Assembly (NCBI GenBank): GCA_902773065.1
Contig: CACYDD010000258.1
Location: 1 to 7,196 of the forward strand
Direction: 5' to 3'
DNA length: 7,196 nucleotides
Source of the DNA: an uncultured Ruminococcus sp.
GTDB taxonomy: Bacteria; Bacillota; Clostridia; Oscillospirales; Acutalibacteraceae
The stretch's first letter is position 1. Every line of letters begins with the position of its first letter. The notes below the pieces were generated by a model, which was not told the origin of the DNA, did no database searches, and saw only the letters and a list, made by a program, of their open reading frames with translations. Of the stretch, positions 5,704 to 7,196 are shown piece by piece. A program made the position numbers and the translations under genes.

Positions 5704-6045
5704 ATGAACGGCAGACCGGGAGACAGACATCCGGGCGGCGGAAGAGGAAGAGGTTCTGAACCGCCGAGACATGACAGAGGCGGTCCGGGAGGTCCTCCTC
5801 CGCATGACGGATTCAGAGACGACAGAGGATATCGCGGAGGACCGCCCCACGGAAGACCGCCTCATGAGCCTCCGCCACCGCCGCCGCACAGAGGCGGTTA
5901 CGGCGGCTATGGCGGAAGAGGTTATCATGACGGACCGCCGCCGCCACCGCCAAGAGGGGGCGGCTGTACATCCGTTATTTCCTCCGTTATGGTTTTTGCG
6001 ATCCTGGCAATTATTGTCTATATGAAATTATCAGGAAAAATGTAG
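5704..6045 (+). CDS. 113-aa Pro/Gly/Arg/His-rich protein with C-terminal membrane anchor
   Basis: Residues 1-87 are low-complexity, built from Gly, Pro, Arg, His and Asp. They include two runs of six prolines (56-61 and 78-83) and a YGGYGGRGY patch (67-74) between them. A hydrophobic helix, VISSVMVFAILAIIVYM (91-107), ends six residues from the C terminus, and there is no N-terminal signal. This layout suggests a tail-anchored protein with a disordered, positively charged region, most likely facing the cytoplasm. ATG 5704 has GGAAG at 5690-5694 with a 9-nt spacer; TTG 5698 is an alternative. It starts 14 nt after ribF. The high GC follows from Pro and Gly codons. I know of no defined family, so the function is unknown. 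Confidence 0.75.
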   Translation: MNGRPGDRHPGGGRGRGSEPPRHDRGGPGGPPPHDGFRDDRGYRGGPPHGRPPHEPPPPPPHRGGYGGYGGRGYHDGPPPPPPRGGGCTSVISSVMVFAILAIIVYMKLSGKM

Positions 6046-6054
6046 GAGGTAAAA

Positions 6055-6918
6055 ATGATAACGCTATTTCCGCTCACAATTATATTGTCGGTCATACTTT
6101 ATGTGATACTTGGCGTGGTTCTGGCACTGGACATTTTAAATTTCATACCATTTTTTGTGACAGTGCTGGTTTGTATTCTTGTTTTTGCTTTGCAAATCTG
6201 TATTGTAAAGCTGGCAGGCAATATGTATTTCAAAACCGTAGAAAGAGCAGATACAGACCTTGACGGTTTTATTGCGGAGCAGGAGAAGCTTGCTTTGCGG
6301 GCAAAAAGACCTAATATCAGAAATCTTGTAGAAAGTAATATCATTGCGGCCTTGATCTTTTATGAACGTTGTGAGGAAGCACAGGAGAGGATGAAAATTC
6401 TCGGTCCGCAGATTCCGCCGAATGATTTTCTTGGCAGACTGCAATATGTGGATTTTCTGCTTTCTATTGATATGCACAAAGGAAATTTCAGCGGTGTTGA
6501 TTATTACCTGAACGAAATGAGGGCTAATTTATCTCAGATCGATTTTTCTCGTCCGGGACTGAGCGAAAAATCAAGGCAAGATCTGTATCTTACCGTAGAA
6601 TTATATACCGTTAATGCTGAATTTTACAGCCGTCCACCTGAAAGACTTGCCAATGAGGACAGACAGATCACAGAGAATCTGATCTCTGTTGTTCATCAAA
6701 TGGAAAAAAGCATTTATGATCTGAAGCTGTTCCGAAATCATGCCGACCTGAGCATATGGTACGATCTCGGTATAGCTTATACGATTCTCGGAGAAACAGA
6801 AAAAGCAAAGCAGTATTTTGATCTGATCGTAAGCAAACCGTTTCATTGGCCTCAGATTGCAAGGGTAAAAGAATACCTGAATACAGGGGATATTAATATT
6901 CTGATGAAATATTGCTGA
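6055..6918 (+). CDS. 287-aa membrane protein with TPR-like helical domain
   Basis: Two hydrophobic segments (about residues 5-27 and 31-53) anchor the N terminus, and the remaining ~230 residues are soluble and largely helical. The stretch IWYDLGIAYTILGETEKAKQYFDLIV (234-259) matches a tetratricopeptide repeat, and 95-115 resembles a weaker one, so a protein-protein interaction role is likely. Directly after the second membrane helix, DTDLDGFIAEQE (66-77) fits the 12-residue EF-hand calcium loop pattern D-x-D-x-D-G-x-I-x3-E; a paired second hand is not seen in this protein. The strong site AGGAGGT (6044-6050) overlaps the preceding TAG stop, with a 4-nt spacer to ATG 6055, so it is probably coupled to the upstream gene. 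It is the last gene of the ribF run. I cannot name the family. Confidence 0.8.
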   Translation: MITLFPLTIILSVILYVILGVVLALDILNFIPFFVTVLVCILVFALQICIVKLAGNMYFKTVERADTDLDGFIAEQEKLALRAKRPNIRNLVESNIIAALIFYERCEEAQERMKILGPQIPPNDFLGRLQYVDFLLSIDMHKGNFSGVDYYLNEMRANLSQIDFSRPGLSEKSRQDLYLTVELYTVNAEFYSRPPERLANEDRQITENLISVVHQMEKSIYDLKLFRNHADLSIWYDLGIAYTILGETEKAKQYFDLIVSKPFHWPQIARVKEYLNTGDINILMKYC

Positions 6919-6936
6919 TATATAAGTGACCCGGGG

Positions 6937-7040
6937 GTCAGGAATCAGTGGTCAGGTGTCAGTTCGGCGGACAAATGCTGAACAAGACCTGAAACCTGAA
7001 TCCTGACCCCTGAATTCTAAATCCTGAATCCTGAATCCTG
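6937..7040. repeat. Divergent heptanucleotide repeats able to form a long stem
   Basis: From 6988 to 7040 there are seven and a half 7-bp units with consensus CCTGAAT (variants CCTGAAA, CCTGACC, TCTAAAT). From 6937 to 6964 four units run in the opposite orientation (GTCAGGA, ATCAGTG, GTCAGGT, GTCAGTT). The two sets can pair: 6934-6948 matches 6996-7010 over 15 bp with one mismatch, starting GGGGTCAGGA. The array begins about 18 bp after the 6055-6918 gene stops. Heptameric short tandem repeats of this type occur in various bacterial genomes. There is no U tract for termination. Confidence 0.8.
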
Positions 7041-7049
7041 CTTACTATT

Positions 7050-7078
7050 TTTAGCAGAGTGTAATAAAATCTGCTAAA
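7050..7078. repeat. 9-bp inverted repeat with 11-nt loop
   Basis: TTTAGCAGA (7050-7058) and TCTGCTAAA (7070-7078) are perfect inverted repeats. No T tract follows on the + strand. It could be a weak transcript end for the preceding genes, a site for a regulator of the promoter at 7153, or a minor repeat. The sequence does not decide. Confidence 0.5.
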
Positions 7079-7152
7079 GCTGCCTAAACTTATAGAAGCA
7101 AGGCAAATATGCAAAAAATTGCCGTTGTAACAATATTTTAACAATTTTATTA

Positions 7153-7181
7153 TTGACAAGAGAGGAAATAAGTGTTAAATT
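7153..7181 (+). promoter_or_regulatory. Strong sigma-70-type promoter reading out of the window
   Basis: A perfect -35 TTGACA (7153-7158) is followed after 17 bp by TAAATT (7176-7181). TG at 7173-7174 makes an extended -10 element. Transcription would start near 7188 and serve a gene to the right of the window. It is the closest match to consensus seen in the window. Confidence 0.7.
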
Positions 7182-7196
7182 ATAAATAGATTAGCA

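Noticed and set aside
5686..5928. 80-codon minus-strand frame rich in Ser and Arg opposite the Pro-rich gene
   Set aside because: It is the complement of Gly/Pro-rich codons. The + strand frame has a ribosome binding site, fits the operon and carries a membrane anchor.
6959..7159. 66-codon minus-strand frame containing IQDSGFRIQGSGFRFQ
   Set aside because: The repeating peptide is the translation of the 7-bp array; such frames are a known artefact of heptad repeats.
1..7196. CRISPR array, tRNA or rRNA genes
   Set aside because: No regularly spaced direct repeats with unique spacers and no cloverleaf or rRNA segments were seen; the only tandem array is the heptad repeat at the right end.

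Overview
The window looks like chromosomal DNA of a Gram-positive, low-to-middle GC anaerobe of the Clostridia, most likely a Ruminococcus-like member of the Oscillospiraceae. This rests on the Firmicutes gene order rbfA / nrnA-type DHH phosphoesterase / truB / ribF, strong GGAGG-type ribosome binding sites, a prophage-type replisome organizer of the kind common in gut Clostridia, and GC-rich CCTCCCC...GGGGAGG hairpin repeats. The genus is inference; there is no rRNA or other marker. All genes that can be supported lie on the + strand.

Layout. (1) 1-297: no convincing gene. It holds a long hairpin with T tracts on both sides (105-150), two related copies of a ~42-bp repeat at 18-59 and 181-222, and a 20-nt perfect palindrome (211-230). 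(2) 298-1054: a replisome organizer gene with a TTG start and a good ribosome binding site. Its reading frame is broken in a linker packed with hairpins, and the C-terminal half continues in the +1 frame, so it is probably a decayed prophage or integrative-element remnant. (3) 1055-1184: two further hairpins, then an extended -10 promoter. (4) 1203-3948: an apparent operon of an uncharacterised 164-aa protein, rbfA, an nrnA-type DHH phosphoesterase and truB. The last two junctions are 4-nt ATGA overlaps, which suggests translational coupling. infB, the usual upstream neighbour of rbfA, is not in the window. (5) 3949-4558: a gene-free stretch, mostly a ~419-bp MITE-like element with perfect 24-bp terminal inverted repeats (4046-4464). 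(6) 4559-6918: a second run of four closely spaced genes: a 63-aa single-pass membrane protein, ribF, a 113-aa Pro/Gly/Arg/His-rich protein with a C-terminal membrane anchor, and a 287-aa protein with two N-terminal membrane segments and a TPR-like helical domain. (7) 6919-7196: divergent heptanucleotide repeats able to fold on each other, a separate stem-loop, and a strong sigma-70-type promoter firing out of the window.

Function. RbfA (30S maturation), NrnA-type phosphoesterase (nano-RNA and pAp turnover), TruB (tRNA psi55) and RibF (FMN/FAD synthesis) are housekeeping genes often clustered in Firmicutes. The MITE-like element separates truB from ribF. The least explained part is the set of three small or membrane proteins around ribF. 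They are the best candidate here for something uncharacterised, but the sequence does not give a mechanism, and nothing in the window amounts to a proven new system.
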